Shown: positions 51,560 through 60,854 of the stretch, piece by piece
Layout: each line of letters begins with the position of its first letter
How positions within the stretch are numbered: the first letter of the stretch is position 1
Origin: Bacillota bacterium
Lineage (GTDB): Bacteria; Bacillota; Sulfobacillia; DUMF01
Assembly: GCA_012840015.1 (NCBI GenBank)
Contig: DUMF01000016.1
Location: 1-64,000 of the forward strand
Direction: 5' to 3'
Length of the DNA: 64,000 bases
Position numbers and translations under genes: made by a program
The notes under the pieces: model-generated
Seen by the model: only the letters and a program-made list of their open reading frames with translations
What the model was told of the DNA's origin: nothing
The model's database searches: none

Positions 51560-52075
51560 CCCTTGTTTATTATTTCAGGCTTCACTCTCGGCGCGTTATT
51601 TCACATGCCGGTTTAACTCACCGTTTGATCTGGACATTGCTGGCGTGCCAGGGTGAGATTCCTCAATTCCGCGTATGCCCCCCAGGCAGGTACAGCCCGA
51701 AGAGGAAACCCCATCATTGGAATCCTAGCTATAAAGCCACCCGTCTTCACGGTCATTCTTAGCCGGTGAGTTGTCGTCGAACTCCTTTTACAGCTTCATG
51801 TGGTACGGGTTGACCACACAACACCAATCCCAGCGTTCTTCAGCTACCATGCAAGCGGCTTCCGATAATTTAATAGATGCCCTGCGGGGTACATAGCTAA
51901 TACAATCCCAGCTGCTCCATTCTTCTGATGACAAGCTCTTGCTACGCTTTCCAGTAGACAATCGAACCGATCTCTGTTATTCTGGGAAACCAAGGAGCCG
52001 CCCACCGGTGTACCTTTTGTCTATCCATAATGCATGTCCACTGCTTGTGCTTGGCGATGTCTACATCACTACAAG
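51560..52075 (-). pseudogene. decayed IS110-family transposase (N-terminal half)
   Basis: Minus-strand frames give VDIAKHKQWTCIMDRQ, then MVAEERWDWCCVVNPYHMKL, stop, KEFDDNSPAKNDREDGWLYS, stop, and further on WGAYAELRNLTLARQQ. These are the DEDD catalytic region (D-I-A-K-H-K; V-N-P-x-H...K-E-x-D-D-N-S-P-x-K-N-D) and linker of IS110 transposases. Stops and frameshifts are many. No terminal repeats are expected for IS110 and none was seen. Confidence 0.8.
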
Positions 52076-52199
52076 GGTGTGCTCAGACCGAACAAGTTCG
52101 GTTTTCTTAGCCCTTTGATCCACGTTTCTTCTACCTACTGCATATTGCTTTGGGATTGGGTGTTGCTCTTTAAGTTATATTAGGAGGCTTTTTAATACA

Positions 52200-52620
52200 T
52201 CAGCCACGCATACAAATCACCACAGGACTGCCTACCTGATCTTGAATCGTGCCCTGCCTCTCTTCTTCGGGCAGCTCACGAATCCCATCCCAGTTGTCCA
52301 AAAGATACCGATTCACGGCTTCATAACACTCGCTGTCGCAGGCTAAAAGCCTCAGTAATCGTTTGAAACACATTCGACCCGCCTCTAACCCACTCCGTTC
52401 GGTCTCCTCCAATCTGTACGTGCCCTATACCGATCAAATCCAACGTCTTATCCAAATGAGCACTCGCCCCTTTCCAAATCCTCCCGCGTCAACCCTTCCG
52501 GCTACACTTCTCCGGTTAACCATAACCAGCTGCCGCCCCCGCTCTTGTTCGTAGGCCACTATGAGCTTACTTCGTCCCTCTCCGGAGTTAGGGTGAACTT
52601 CCCTCCGACATATAACACCC
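52200..52620 (-). pseudogene. decayed UPF0236/ISLre2-like transposase relic (probable)
   Basis: A 70-codon frame ends CYEAVNRYLLDNWDGI, RELPEEERQGTIQDQVG. The order of a helical YLLDNWDGI block and then GTIQxQV resembles the C-terminal region of UPF0236/ISLre2-type transposases. Upstream on the same strand pieces such as VGGKFTLTPERDEV and YEQERGRQLVMVNRR appear in broken frames. The family call is from memory of the motif and is not certain. Confidence 0.45.
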
Positions 52621-52687
52621 AGTTCACGGGAACAATTCGTTTGAGAAGTACTCTTGAATGAAATATAGGCTTGAGGAGGAACCCGTC

Positions 52688-53461
52688 ATGGATATCACGA
52701 GGGGTTTGTTCAATCTCGATGGAAAAGTAGCCATCGTCACGGGTGGATCGAGGGGTATCGGAAAGGCGATATGCCTTGGTTTATCCGCCTTTGGCGCATC
52801 GGTGGCCATCACAGGTGTAAGCCGGGAAAATAAGAGAACGGTCGAAGAAATCACGAAACGCGGAGGAAAGGCCATCTTCGTTCCCTGTGACGTATCCGTC
52901 CCCGAAAATTCGAGGCGGGCAGTGGCGAAGACCGTCGAGACCTTCGGCAAACTGGATATCCTGGTAAATAACGCGGGTGTGGCTACTGTCGAGCCCGCCG
53001 AGAAGGTCACGGAGGAAGAATGGGATCGCGTGATCGGCGTCAACCTCAGGGGCCTCTTCTTCATGAGCCAGGCCGCCGCACAGGTCATGATAGAGCAGGG
53101 CAAAGGCGGACGCATTATCAACATCGGAAGCATTTTCGGCATCGCCGGCAGTGAAATTGGAGCTTCCATCTATCACGCGGCCAAAGGAGGCGTGATGATT
53201 CTCACGAGGGCACTGGCTTGCGAATGGGCTAAGTACGGTATTCTCGTGAACACCATCGGCCCGGGTTTCATCAAGACTGAGATGACTCAATCGATTCAAG
53301 AATCGCCCGAGCTGTACAAGCTTCTCAAGGACAGACATGCTCTAAAAAGGTTCGGAATACCCGAAGAGATAGTGGGTGCCGTCGTGTTTTTCGCGAGCGA
53401 CGCCTCAACCTTCGTTACGGGGCAAAACCTGTACGTGGACGGAGGGTACACCGCGTGGTAG
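52688..53461 (+). CDS. SDR family oxidoreductase
   Basis: 257 residues of the classical short-chain dehydrogenase type. The cofactor motif TGGSRGIGKA (18-27), DILVNNAGVA, the catalytic Ser in INIGSIFG, and the YHAAKGG Tyr/Lys pair are present; the end VTGQNLYVDGGYTAW is standard. Gluconate 5-dehydrogenase-like and FabG-like enzymes look like this, so the substrate is open. The ATG at 52688 follows GAGGAGG. It is an intact gene enclosed by transposase relics on both sides, so it may have been brought in or saved by selection. Confidence 0.93.
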   Translation: MDITRGLFNLDGKVAIVTGGSRGIGKAICLGLSAFGASVAITGVSRENKRTVEEITKRGGKAIFVPCDVSVPENSRRAVAKTVETFGKLDILVNNAGVATVEPAEKVTEEEWDRVIGVNLRGLFFMSQAAAQVMIEQGKGGRIINIGSIFGIAGSEIGASIYHAAKGGVMILTRALACEWAKYGILVNTIGPGFIKTEMTQSIQESPELYKLLKDRHALKRFGIPEEIVGAVVFFASDASTFVTGQNLYVDGGYTAW

Positions 53462-54289
53462 CGGCTACAAGAGCCGACGAATTTGGCTCACAAGTATAGG
53501 CACATATTCAGACAGGGTCGCATGGCACCGCCTTTTTCTCTTTTTGAAAAGATAGCCTCGAAGAGCTACGCCGCAGTGGCAGCCTAGGAACCGAGGGGGG
53601 AGATCTATCGAACCGTCGCGATCGCTATCCAAGAGTTTCCCCCGGGAAGCTATGTTTACGCTAATTTAGACAAGCTGTATTCTTTCCGCGTTCTCTACCC
53701 TGGAGGCCCAGCAACTCCGCCCGTATACCCTGAAAGAAGCGGTGCAGAAACCACGAGTCGTCTGCAAGCATTTCACTTTTGCGAGCGCTGCGGCGAAGCT
53801 GTAGACTCCAGTCGGGACAGCTGACCCCATTATGGGGGGCCTCTACCTGCGGGTGACCGACGTGGTCTTCGTTCACGCTTTCGAGACAGAGGAAATCTGC
53901 GCATCAGTTCCGATGAAGAGTCGTGCCAACGCCAGTCTGTGAATGCGGAGAGCCTCTGATGTCCAGCTGCGGCGCCTGCTGCCGCCTGTACCCGTATCCG
54001 TTCGCCATGTGGAGCTTCTGAGGCAGCCTAAGCTTACTAGTCTTCGTGCACGCAGGTTCGTGAGCACCCGAGAACAGTTCAACCTTTACTTCGACAACCT
54101 TCCGCCGAAGATGGTAGCTGACCCCTTTTCTGGAAACAGAAGTGGCTCAAAATTCAGCGGGAATCTGCACTGGCGCGGCCACCAGTTTCCAAGTAGCCTC
54201 GTCCTGCACTGAAGGGGAGGCAATAATCCTCCTATCAGCATTGAACTCCACTGGCACTTTTAGACAAGGGACTCAATGCTCTGGAGGGG
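53462..54289. other. gene-poor region with unrecognised coding traces
   Basis: No intact gene. A frame at about 53610-53822 on the plus strand reads RTVAIAIQEFPPGSYVYANL and LQAFHFCERCGEAVDSS before a stop, and another near 53530 reads MAPPFSLFEKIASKSYAAVAA. Neither has a ribosome site or family I know. The DNA is probably decayed. Confidence 0.4.
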
Positions 54290-54690
54290 AGCTCTGCGTC
54301 CGGGCTAAAGCGCGGGAAGAAGTGAAACTGCTGCTCGATGTTCCAGGTCTGGACGTGGTGAGCATTATGACCATTCTGGCTAAGATTGGTGATATACGGC
54401 GGTTTTCCTCTCCGAAGAAGCTGGCAAGCTATGCAGGGCTCGTGCCTCGGATGCACGCATCTGGTAAGCAGTACTACACAGGTGACATTACCAAAGAGGG
54501 CCGGAGTGCTTTGCGCTGAATTGTGGTAGAAGTGACACACCGGGCAGTACAGGTACCTGGTCCGATCCAGGCATTCTTCCTTCGCCTTCGCGCAAAAAAG
54601 GTTACAAGGTAGCCATATAGTAGCTGCCGCCAGAAAGCTTCTTGCCCTTATCTGGACGTTGTTGACTGGGGGCAAGGCGTACTGTGCTGC
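54290..54690 (+). pseudogene. decayed IS110-family transposase (C-terminal half)
   Basis: Plus-strand frames read LLLDVPGLDVVSIMTILAKI, GDIRRFSSPKKLASYAGLVP, SGKQYYTGDITKEGRSALR and then a stop where Trp is usual. After a further frameshift VAAARKLLALIWTLLTGGKAY follows. This is the Transposase_20 part of IS110. It lies on the strand opposite to the other IS110 relic and stops just before the spo0A 3' end. Confidence 0.85.
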
Positions 54691-54774
54691 CGATTTTCGG
54701 AGGACTCAGCTCCAGGGACGCGTTAAACCAAAAACATACCCCGCGTTTGCCCGAGCATGTTTTTTCGCTTCTGC

Positions 54775-55545
54775 TCAGCTCGCACGGCCCTTTTGCTCCA
54801 ACCTAAGCCTGTCCGCAATAAGTGCGATGAACTCCGAGTTAGTCGGTTTACCCCGCTCGGGGCTAACGGTGTGACCGAATATCGAGTTTATGAGTTCTAG
54901 ATTGCCCCTGGTCCAAGCCACTTCGATTGCATGCCGCATGGCCCTTTCTACACGGCTTGCCGTGGTTTTATACTTCGAAGCAATGGCAGGATACAACTCC
55001 TTCGTCACTGCCGAAAGCAAATCCACGCACTCCACTACCATGATGATGGCATCGCGTAAATATTGGTAGCCCTTGATATGGGCAGGTACGCCTATTTCCC
55101 GGATTGCATTGCTTACTTTAACATCTAGTTCCTTGGTATCCGCTGGGTACGAAACTTTTTGCTCATGTACTTCACAGCCCGTTAACTGTTTGATTCTCGT
55201 GACTAGAATATCCAGATCGAAGGGCTTCATCACATAATAATCCGCACCTAGCGCAGCCATCCTTTGTGCAACACTTTCGTGGCCGAACGCTGTTAGTACT
55301 ATGATCCTGGGGCGTTTTTTCAGTCTAAGGGATTCGAATTTTTCCAAGACTCCGATTCCGTCAAGATGAGGCATGATGATGTCAAGGATGACTACGTCGG
55401 GCTGAGTCTCCTGAATCATCTTAATGGTCTCTAGACCGTTATGAGCTGCACCTACTACCTTCAGGTCAGGCTGCGCCTTAAAGTAGCTGCTAAGGAGTTC
55501 GCAGAAATCTTTGTTGTCGTCGGCAATCAATATACTGACGCTCAA
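54775..55545 (-). CDS. spo0A: sporulation master regulator Spo0A
   Basis: 256 residues. The receiver has Asp pair ADDN (8-11), the phosphoacceptor Asp in VVILDIIMP, and KP in YYVMKPFD. The C-terminal effector has [40 protein letters not shown] and [19 protein letters not shown], the SpoA DNA-binding helices. Phosphorylated Spo0A starts sporulation and binds TGNCGAA boxes. The TTG at 55545 follows GGGAGG. Its leader carries two inverted TGACGAA boxes and a possible sigma-H promoter. Confidence 0.97.
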   Translation of the reverse strand: MSVSILIADDNKDFCELLSSYFKAQPDLKVVGAAHNGLETIKMIQETQPDVVILDIIMPHLDGIGVLEKFESLRLKKRPRIIVLTAFGHESVAQRMAALGADYYVMKPFDLDILVTRIKQLTGCEVHEQKVSYPADTKELDVKVSNAIREIGVPAHIKGYQYLRDAIIMVVECVDLLSAVTKELYPAIASKYKTTASRVERAMRHAIEVAWTRGNLELINSIFGHTVSPERGKPTNSEFIALIADRLRLEQKGRAS

Positions 55546-55597
55546 GTCGAATTCCTCCCAGGCGCTTTGTTTGGGGCTGCGTCACATTGCTGTTACC

Positions 55598-55622
55598 TTT
55601 CTACCAATTACGCGGATTTCCT
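55598..55622 (-). promoter_or_regulatory. candidate sigma-H promoter of spo0A
   Basis: On the minus strand AAAGGAAAT (ending at 55616) and, 14 bases on, GTAGAAAG fit the sigma-H pattern AGGAWWW and GAAT loosely. The -35 part adjoins the proximal TGACGAA box. This is a candidate, since the -10 match is imperfect. Confidence 0.4.
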
Positions 55623-55663
55623 TTGACGAAGTCGGGTAACTCTTCTCGTTATTTTTCGTCAAA
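55622..55663 (-). promoter_or_regulatory. inverted 0A-type boxes upstream of spo0A
   Basis: TTTGACGAA (55622-55630) and TTCGTCAAA (55655-55663) are a perfect 9-bp inverted pair 24 bases apart. Each contains TGACGAA, which fits the Spo0A box TGNCGAA. The distal box overlaps the spoIVB stop codon. Autoregulation of spo0A is known in Bacillus; here it is inferred from the boxes. Confidence 0.6.
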
Positions 55664-56954
55664 AAATGAACCCGGCTGAGCCGGGTAATGGAATTCCTGA
55701 TTCTAAGATCATGTTTTCTATAAATACACCGTACCCTTTTGTCGGATCATTGACGAATACGTGCGTTACTGCGCCGACCAGCTTGCCTTCCTGGATTATC
55801 GGACTACCGCTCATTCCCTGGATTATGCCTCCGGTTTTCTTCAGCAGGCGAGGATCGGTAATCTTTATTACTAAGTTTTTACCATCTATGTCGGAGCTAC
55901 CGGCTACTTTTATAATTTCTGCGCAAAACTTTTCCATTCGTTGCTCTTCGACCACGGTTATAATCTCTGCGGGGCCGACGTGGACTTCGTGCCCCATCGC
56001 TATAGGCAATGGTTCTGGATAGAAAGGGTTTTCGAGCATTCTATATAGGGTTCCGGAAATCCCATACCTGGAGTTCATATCTATCGATCCGAGAGCGTCT
56101 TCATCCTGAACAAAGACCCCGATTTTCTCGCCAGGTCTTCCTGAGCGACCACTTTCCACCGCCGTTACCGTCGCCCTAACGATTTCGCCGTCGCTCACTT
56201 CTAAGGGCCTACCAGTGTCAGCATCGGTGATGATGTGCCCAAGAGCTGCGTATCTCATGGCTTGAGGGTCCAGAAATGTCAGCGTACCGACTCCCGCAGC
56301 GCCATCCCTAACCCAAAGACCAATTCTGTATCTTCTAGTTTCTACGCAGAATTCAGGTTTTGCGAAGGTAGTATAGATTCGTCCGTCAATGCTCTTGGCA
56401 GTGATCTCCACGATTCTCCCCGACTTGCCGGCTTCGTTCACCGCCATAGCCATGTGCGACTCGCTTTTAACGTTTTCTCCATTGACGGTAAGGATCACGT
56501 CTCCTTGCCTTATGCCAGCTTCCTTGGCCGGGTATTTTGCTTGCCCAACCGGATTAACCACCGGGGATAGCCCAGTTACGATGACTCCCTTCGATCTCAA
56601 CAGAACTCCTATGGAATGGCCCCCAGGAATTAGACGCAGCCTGGGTAGTACGTCTACCCTTACCCTTTTTACAGGAACTTTTCCAAAAAGAAGTACGTCG
56701 AAAGCACTCGTCCCGCCGCTGCGTGCCTCTACCGAGAAAGGATCACACGATGAGGTCTGGATGATGGACTGGTCCCTGCAACGGACGGTGATGAAAGGAA
56801 CCCTGAAACCGAGGTCATAACGGTTGTCATCGGCTAATTTAACCCTATCCGGGAAAGTGAGCAGAGCCCTAACAGGAGGTGAAATGGCAGCTGCTACGAT
56901 GAAAACCGCAAGTATGACGCCGATAAACCTTCGTCTAGATGAGGCCTGAGGCAT
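55659..56954 (-). CDS. spoIVB: SpoIVB serine peptidase
   Basis: 431 residues. An N-terminal membrane anchor (IGVILAVFIVAAAISPPV) is followed by a PDZ domain (SPVVNPVGQAKYPAKEAGIRQ, VILTVNGENV) and an S55 peptidase domain with the catalytic Ser in IIQGMSGSPIIQEGKLVGAV and the His region YAALGHIITDADTG. In the forespore it signals across to the mother cell to start sigma-K processing. The ATG at 56954 follows GGAGGTGA. A terminator overlaps its last codons, and spo0A follows. Confidence 0.96.
   Translation of the reverse strand: MPQASSRRRFIGVILAVFIVAAAISPPVRALLTFPDRVKLADDNRYDLGFRVPFITVRCRDQSIIQTSSCDPFSVEARSGGTSAFDVLLFGKVPVKRVRVDVLPRLRLIPGGHSIGVLLRSKGVIVTGLSPVVNPVGQAKYPAKEAGIRQGDVILTVNGENVKSESHMAMAVNEAGKSGRIVEITAKSIDGRIYTTFAKPEFCVETRRYRIGLWVRDGAAGVGTLTFLDPQAMRYAALGHIITDADTGRPLEVSDGEIVRATVTAVESGRSGRPGEKIGVFVQDEDALGSIDMNSRYGISGTLYRMLENPFYPEPLPIAMGHEVHVGPAEIITVVEEQRMEKFCAEIIKVAGSSDIDGKNLVIKITDPRLLKKTGGIIQGMSGSPIIQEGKLVGAVTHVFVNDPTKGYGVFIENMILESGIPLPGSAGFIF
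55661..55685 (-). terminator. Rho-independent terminator within the spoIVB 3' end
   Basis: CCCGGC-TCA-GCCGGG (55671-55685) is followed on the minus strand by TTCATTTTTT. The stem lies inside the last codons and the T-run ends at the stop codon, so spoIVB transcripts should end before spo0A. Confidence 0.8.
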
Positions 56955-57062
56955 CGAGTCACCTCCAGTGCCTCCCCGACACAGGCTCTATTCTGTTTTC
57001 AAATCGCATATGTAACTTTCCCGGCAAATGAGCAAGCGATAAGTATAAAAAAGAGGCAGTTA

Positions 57063-58736
57063 TTAGAGACTTTTCTTTAACTGACTCGCATTCGACATAA
57101 GTTCCTTTGCGTGTTCGATCGTCACGCGCGAGCCCGTACCATCTCCCATCATTCTGGCTAGTTCACTGAGCCTCTCCTCGTACTCTAAACGTCGGATCCG
57201 GATCACGTTACGCCCGCCAAGTACTTCCTTTGAAATCGAATAATGGGTTTCGGCTATTGCAGCAATTTGCGGCGAATGAGTTACGCATATAACCTGTTTT
57301 TGTTTTGCTAGCTTCGACAGCAGCATCCCAATTCTGTGCGAAACCACTCCACCTATGCCTGCGTCCACCTCGTCGAAAAGGAGAGTTCGGGCAGACTCCG
57401 GTAGAACGCTAACAGCCTTGATTGCCAGCATTATTCTCGATAATTCTCCGCCAGAAGCCACCTTACTCAGCTCCAGCAGTGGTTCGCCTGGGTTGGCAGA
57501 GAACCAGAAAAGGGCCGAATCACCCTCCACTCTTATGTCAAACCGCGCAGAAGACATCCCTAACGAACGTAACGTGTCCACAACAGCTCCTGACAAAAGG
57601 CTGGCAGCCTCTCGGCGAATTCTCCCCAGTTCGTCTCGTTTTGCGGAAAGCTCAGTCGATATCTTTCCGATCTGCTCTTGAAGCTTGTCCACAATTACAT
57701 CACGCTCTGCCAACAGCTGAAGCTCCTCAGCTGCCTCCTGACGGAAGCGCAAGATCTCCTCTATGTCTTCGCCGTACTTTCGTTTGAGATCGTTAAGCAT
57801 TTCTAGACGGCGTTCTACCATTGCAAGACGTTCAGGATCAGAGTCGATCTTTTCGCCATACGTACTTATATCCCGAACGAGGTCTTGGAGCTGAAGGGCA
57901 ATATCTTCTAAAGACCGGCTGAAATTTGCGAGGCCATCGTCTATGCGCTTGGCTTCGGTCAAACCGCTCAAAGCGGCCTCGATCAGGTCAAGAGCGCTAG
58001 GCCCTTCACGCCCCTCTGCCAGCAACGTCCTGGCTTGTGCCACAGCCTCCTGCAGTCGTGCAGCATTTGACAGTATCCGTTGCTGCCGGAACAGCTCCTC
58101 TTCTTCGCCCAGCCGCAATTTCGCACTGTCTATCTCGTTGACTTGATAACGCAATAGCTCCATGCGCCGCCGTTGTTCGCGCTCGTCCCCACAAAGCTTT
58201 TTTAATTGTGAAGTAAGTTGAGCCAGTTGTCGGCCCATTTCTTCCGACTCGGCTCTTAGCTTGAGTGCCTCAGGTCCTGCATAATAATCCAGTAATTTGA
58301 GTTGCTCTCTAGGATCAAGAAGGACCTGGTTGTCGTGCTGACCATGTAAATCAACCAGCGCTGCCCCTATTTGCCGTAGCATACCTACATTGGCTAGCCG
58401 CCCGTTTACGCGGCATATCGATCTTCCGGCGCTGCTCACTTCACGCGAAAGCAGGAGGGATTCACTCGCCTCAAGGCCCAATGATTCGAGTAGGTGGGAT
58501 ACCGCTGCTTCCCCAGTGATATCGAAGAGCGCTTCCACGATCGCGCTCCTGGCCCCACTTCTCACGACCTCCGCAGAAGCCCTGCCTCCTGCAACCAAAT
58601 CCACGGCATCCACTACCATCGATTTGCCAGCGCCTGTTTCTCCAGTGAGTACGTTTAAGGACGGGCCAAACTCTAGATCAAGCTCATCTATGAGTGCGAG
58701 GTTCTCAACATGGAGCTGAAGGAGCAACTTTCTCAC
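57063..58736 (-). CDS. recN: DNA repair protein RecN
   Basis: 557 residues of the SMC-like RecN. LHVENLALIDELDLEFG, Walker A TGETGAGKSM, long coiled-coil arms, the signature VASGGELSRIMLAIK, Walker B TLLFDEVDAGIGG and CVTHSPQIAA are intact. It holds broken DNA ends together for recombination. The GTG at 58736 directly adjoins the argR stop. Many Firmicutes share the argR-recN-spoIVB-spo0A order. Confidence 0.96.
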   Translation of the reverse strand: MRKLLLQLHVENLALIDELDLEFGPSLNVLTGETGAGKSMVVDAVDLVAGGRASAEVVRSGARSAIVEALFDITGEAAVSHLLESLGLEASESLLLSREVSSAGRSICRVNGRLANVGMLRQIGAALVDLHGQHDNQVLLDPREQLKLLDYYAGPEALKLRAESEEMGRQLAQLTSQLKKLCGDEREQRRRMELLRYQVNEIDSAKLRLGEEEELFRQQRILSNAARLQEAVAQARTLLAEGREGPSALDLIEAALSGLTEAKRIDDGLANFSRSLEDIALQLQDLVRDISTYGEKIDSDPERLAMVERRLEMLNDLKRKYGEDIEEILRFRQEAAEELQLLAERDVIVDKLQEQIGKISTELSAKRDELGRIRREAASLLSGAVVDTLRSLGMSSARFDIRVEGDSALFWFSANPGEPLLELSKVASGGELSRIMLAIKAVSVLPESARTLLFDEVDAGIGGVVSHRIGMLLSKLAKQKQVICVTHSPQIAAIAETHYSISKEVLGGRNVIRIRRLEYEERLSELARMMGDGTGSRVTIEHAKELMSNASQLKKSL

Positions 58737-59189
58737 CTACCTACCGAGGTCTCTGAGCTGCTCAATTATGCTCATCATTGCTTCCTTCGGCCTTACCAAA
58801 ACGAACACAGTGTTGTCTCCTGCCACCGTACCGACGATTTCCTTCAGGTTGAGCGAATCGATAGCCTCGGCAACTGCCGGGGCCGTGCCGGTCAAAGCTT
58901 TTATGACCAGGATGTTTTCACTGTAATCCAGTGCAATACAGCATTCGTTGAAGATACGCCGGAACTTCTCGGAAGCCCCACCCGGTTTACGTTCATCCGG
59001 TGCGGCATAACGATACCTTCCGTCTCCGGTGGGTATCTTGATCAGGTTGAGTTCCTTTATGTCTCGCGAGACCGTTGCTTGGGTGACGTCTATGTTTTCT
59101 TCTCTCAACAGTCTGGCAAGCTCTTCCTGGGTCTCTACAGCGTGGTTCCTTATTATCTCGAGGATCTTCATTTGCCGCCTTGCCTTCAA
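58737..59189 (-). CDS. argR: arginine repressor ArgR/AhrC
   Basis: 150 residues, the normal length. The winged helix has MKILEIIRNHAVETQEELA and VTQATVSRDIKELNLIKI; the C-terminal hexamer and arginine-binding part has VIKALTGTAPAVAEAID and IVGTVAGDNTVFVLV. It represses arginine synthesis when arginine is bound. The TTG at 59189 (MKARRQMKI) follows GGGGTGATT. Context is the conserved nadK-argR-recN order. Confidence 0.95.
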   Translation of the reverse strand: MKARRQMKILEIIRNHAVETQEELARLLREENIDVTQATVSRDIKELNLIKIPTGDGRYRYAAPDERKPGGASEKFRRIFNECCIALDYSENILVIKALTGTAPAVAEAIDSLNLKEIVGTVAGDNTVFVLVRPKEAMMSIIEQLRDLGR

Positions 59190-59202
59190 ACCAATCACCC
59201 CG

Positions 59203-60051
59203 TCAGTGTTCTTTAAGCTTAGCCCTTAAAACGTCATAGAAGCTCCAATCCCTCAACCTCATCAGGTTTGCCACTTCCCTCGCACGAGAAACCACCACTG
59301 TGTCTCCCGCTTCCAAGCGCCGTAGCCTTTGCCCGTCAATCGTCACTGCCGTATCTTGATGGACGGATGTGACTTCTACCTTTATTTCCTCGTCGGCAGG
59401 TACCACAATCGATCTCGAGTATAGGCTGTGAGGGCAAATCGGAGTTATCAAGCACACTTTCAGCTCTGGGCTCACTATGGGCCCCCCTGCCGAAAGTGAA
59501 TATGCAGTTGAGCCGGTGGGAGTCGCAACGATCAAGCCGTCCGCATCGTATTGGTCGATCAAATGACCTGCAATGCTGACCTCCAGCTGAATGAGCCGCG
59601 CGAATGGTCCCTTAGATATCGTGACTTCGTTAAGGGCAAGAAAAGAATCTCTCCTGGCTCCATGGCCTACACTGACGCGAAGCATCATCCGCTCTTCAAT
59701 CGTGTAGTCTCCCCTGAGCAGTTTCGGCAAGGCATCGAAAATCTGTGTCGTCTCGAGCTCAGTTAGAAATCCAAGCCTACCCAGGTTCACACCAACCATC
59801 GGCACCCCGGCAGGAGCAAGGGAAGCAGCAGCATTGAGCAGCGTGCCGTCACCACCCAGTACGATGACGAAGTCCACGTCCTTTCCCCAGGCGCTGACGC
59901 CACGTCCCAGCTCTGGCCGGCCTATGCTGGCAGCCCCCTCAATCGTCAGGACCGGAGTCGCACTGTTTTCGATAAGCCACCTCGCAATACTCCCAGCCAG
60001 CTCTGCAGCGCCTTCCTTATCCAAATTCGGGAATATGCCTACCCGCTTCAT
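59203..60051 (-). CDS. nadK: NAD kinase
   Basis: 282 residues. FVIVLGGDGTLLNAA, GVNLGRLGFLTEL, DGLIVATPTGSTAYSLSAGG and the C-terminal VVPADEEIKVEV match NAD kinase. It makes NADP from NAD and ATP or polyphosphate. The ATG overlaps the tlyA stop by four bases, so translation is coupled. Confidence 0.95.
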   Translation of the reverse strand: MKRVGIFPNLDKEGAAELAGSIARWLIENSATPVLTIEGAASIGRPELGRGVSAWGKDVDFVIVLGGDGTLLNAAASLAPAGVPMVGVNLGRLGFLTELETTQIFDALPKLLRGDYTIEERMMLRVSVGHGARRDSFLALNEVTISKGPFARLIQLEVSIAGHLIDQYDADGLIVATPTGSTAYSLSAGGPIVSPELKVCLITPICPHSLYSRSIVVPADEEIKVEVTSVHQDTAVTIDGQRLRRLEAGDTVVVSRAREVANLMRLRDWSFYDVLRAKLKEH

Positions 60052-60854
60052 TTCTTGAACCTCTCGTGAGCTTCCTTCACAACGGCACTGACCACGTCGC
60101 CCCAGTCAGTGGCGTTTACCTCTTTTTCGTTGAGCATGTATAACCAGAACTCTATGTTTCCTTCAGGACCTTGAATTGGCGATTCGCATAACCCCTTTAC
60201 CAAAAAGCCCATCTGGTGAGCAGTATCGATTAGCCCCACCAAAACTTTAGAATGTACACCCGGGTCTGAGACCACACCACGCTTTCCCACATTCTCTCTT
60301 CCCGCTTCGAATTGTGGCTTTACCAAGGAGAGTATCTCAGCACGCGGCTTCGCGAGGTCTTGCACAGCTGGCCACACCTTCGATAGCGAAATAAAAGAGA
60401 GATCGAGGGTAACCAAGTCTACTCTTTCACCGATATGTTTCGACGTGAGGTATCGCAGGTTGGTCCGCTCCATCGGTACCACTCTAGGATCAGTCCTGAG
60501 ACTCCAGGCCAACTGACCATATCCCACATCTACAGCGAATACCTTCCTGGCTCCATGCTGTAGCAAGCAATCTACGAAACCACCCGTAGAAGAACCCGCA
60601 TCAAGGCAAACCTTGCCATCGACCGGGATTTGGAACCTTTTTAAAGCCCCTTCCAATTTGACGCCGCCACGGCTAACATAGGCGATAGGAGGCACGTCTA
60701 CCTCGATCACGGACTCAGCACGGACTACCGTGCCGCACTTGGACTGCGGAACGCCGTCAACTTTGACGCGCCCCTCCATAATTGCAGACTGCGCAGCGGT
60801 TCTCGATCGGAAAAAGCCCTTTTCCACGAGTAGCACGTCAAGCCTGGTCTTCAT
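60048..60854 (-). CDS. tlyA: TlyA-family rRNA 2'-O-methyltransferase
   Basis: 268 residues. An S4 RNA-binding domain at the N-terminus (MKTRLDVLLVEKGFFRSR, RVKVDGVPQ) precedes a FtsJ-type methyltransferase with VCLDAGSSTGGFVDCLL, VFAVDVGYGQLAW and LVTLDLSFISL. TlyA proteins methylate 16S and 23S rRNA with S-adenosylmethionine. The ATG at 60854 overlaps the dxs stop (ATGA). Confidence 0.95.
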   Translation of the reverse strand: MKTRLDVLLVEKGFFRSRTAAQSAIMEGRVKVDGVPQSKCGTVVRAESVIEVDVPPIAYVSRGGVKLEGALKRFQIPVDGKVCLDAGSSTGGFVDCLLQHGARKVFAVDVGYGQLAWSLRTDPRVVPMERTNLRYLTSKHIGERVDLVTLDLSFISLSKVWPAVQDLAKPRAEILSLVKPQFEAGRENVGKRGVVSDPGVHSKVLVGLIDTAHQMGFLVKGLCESPIQGPEGNIEFWLYMLNEKEVNATDWGDVVSAVVKEAHERFKK

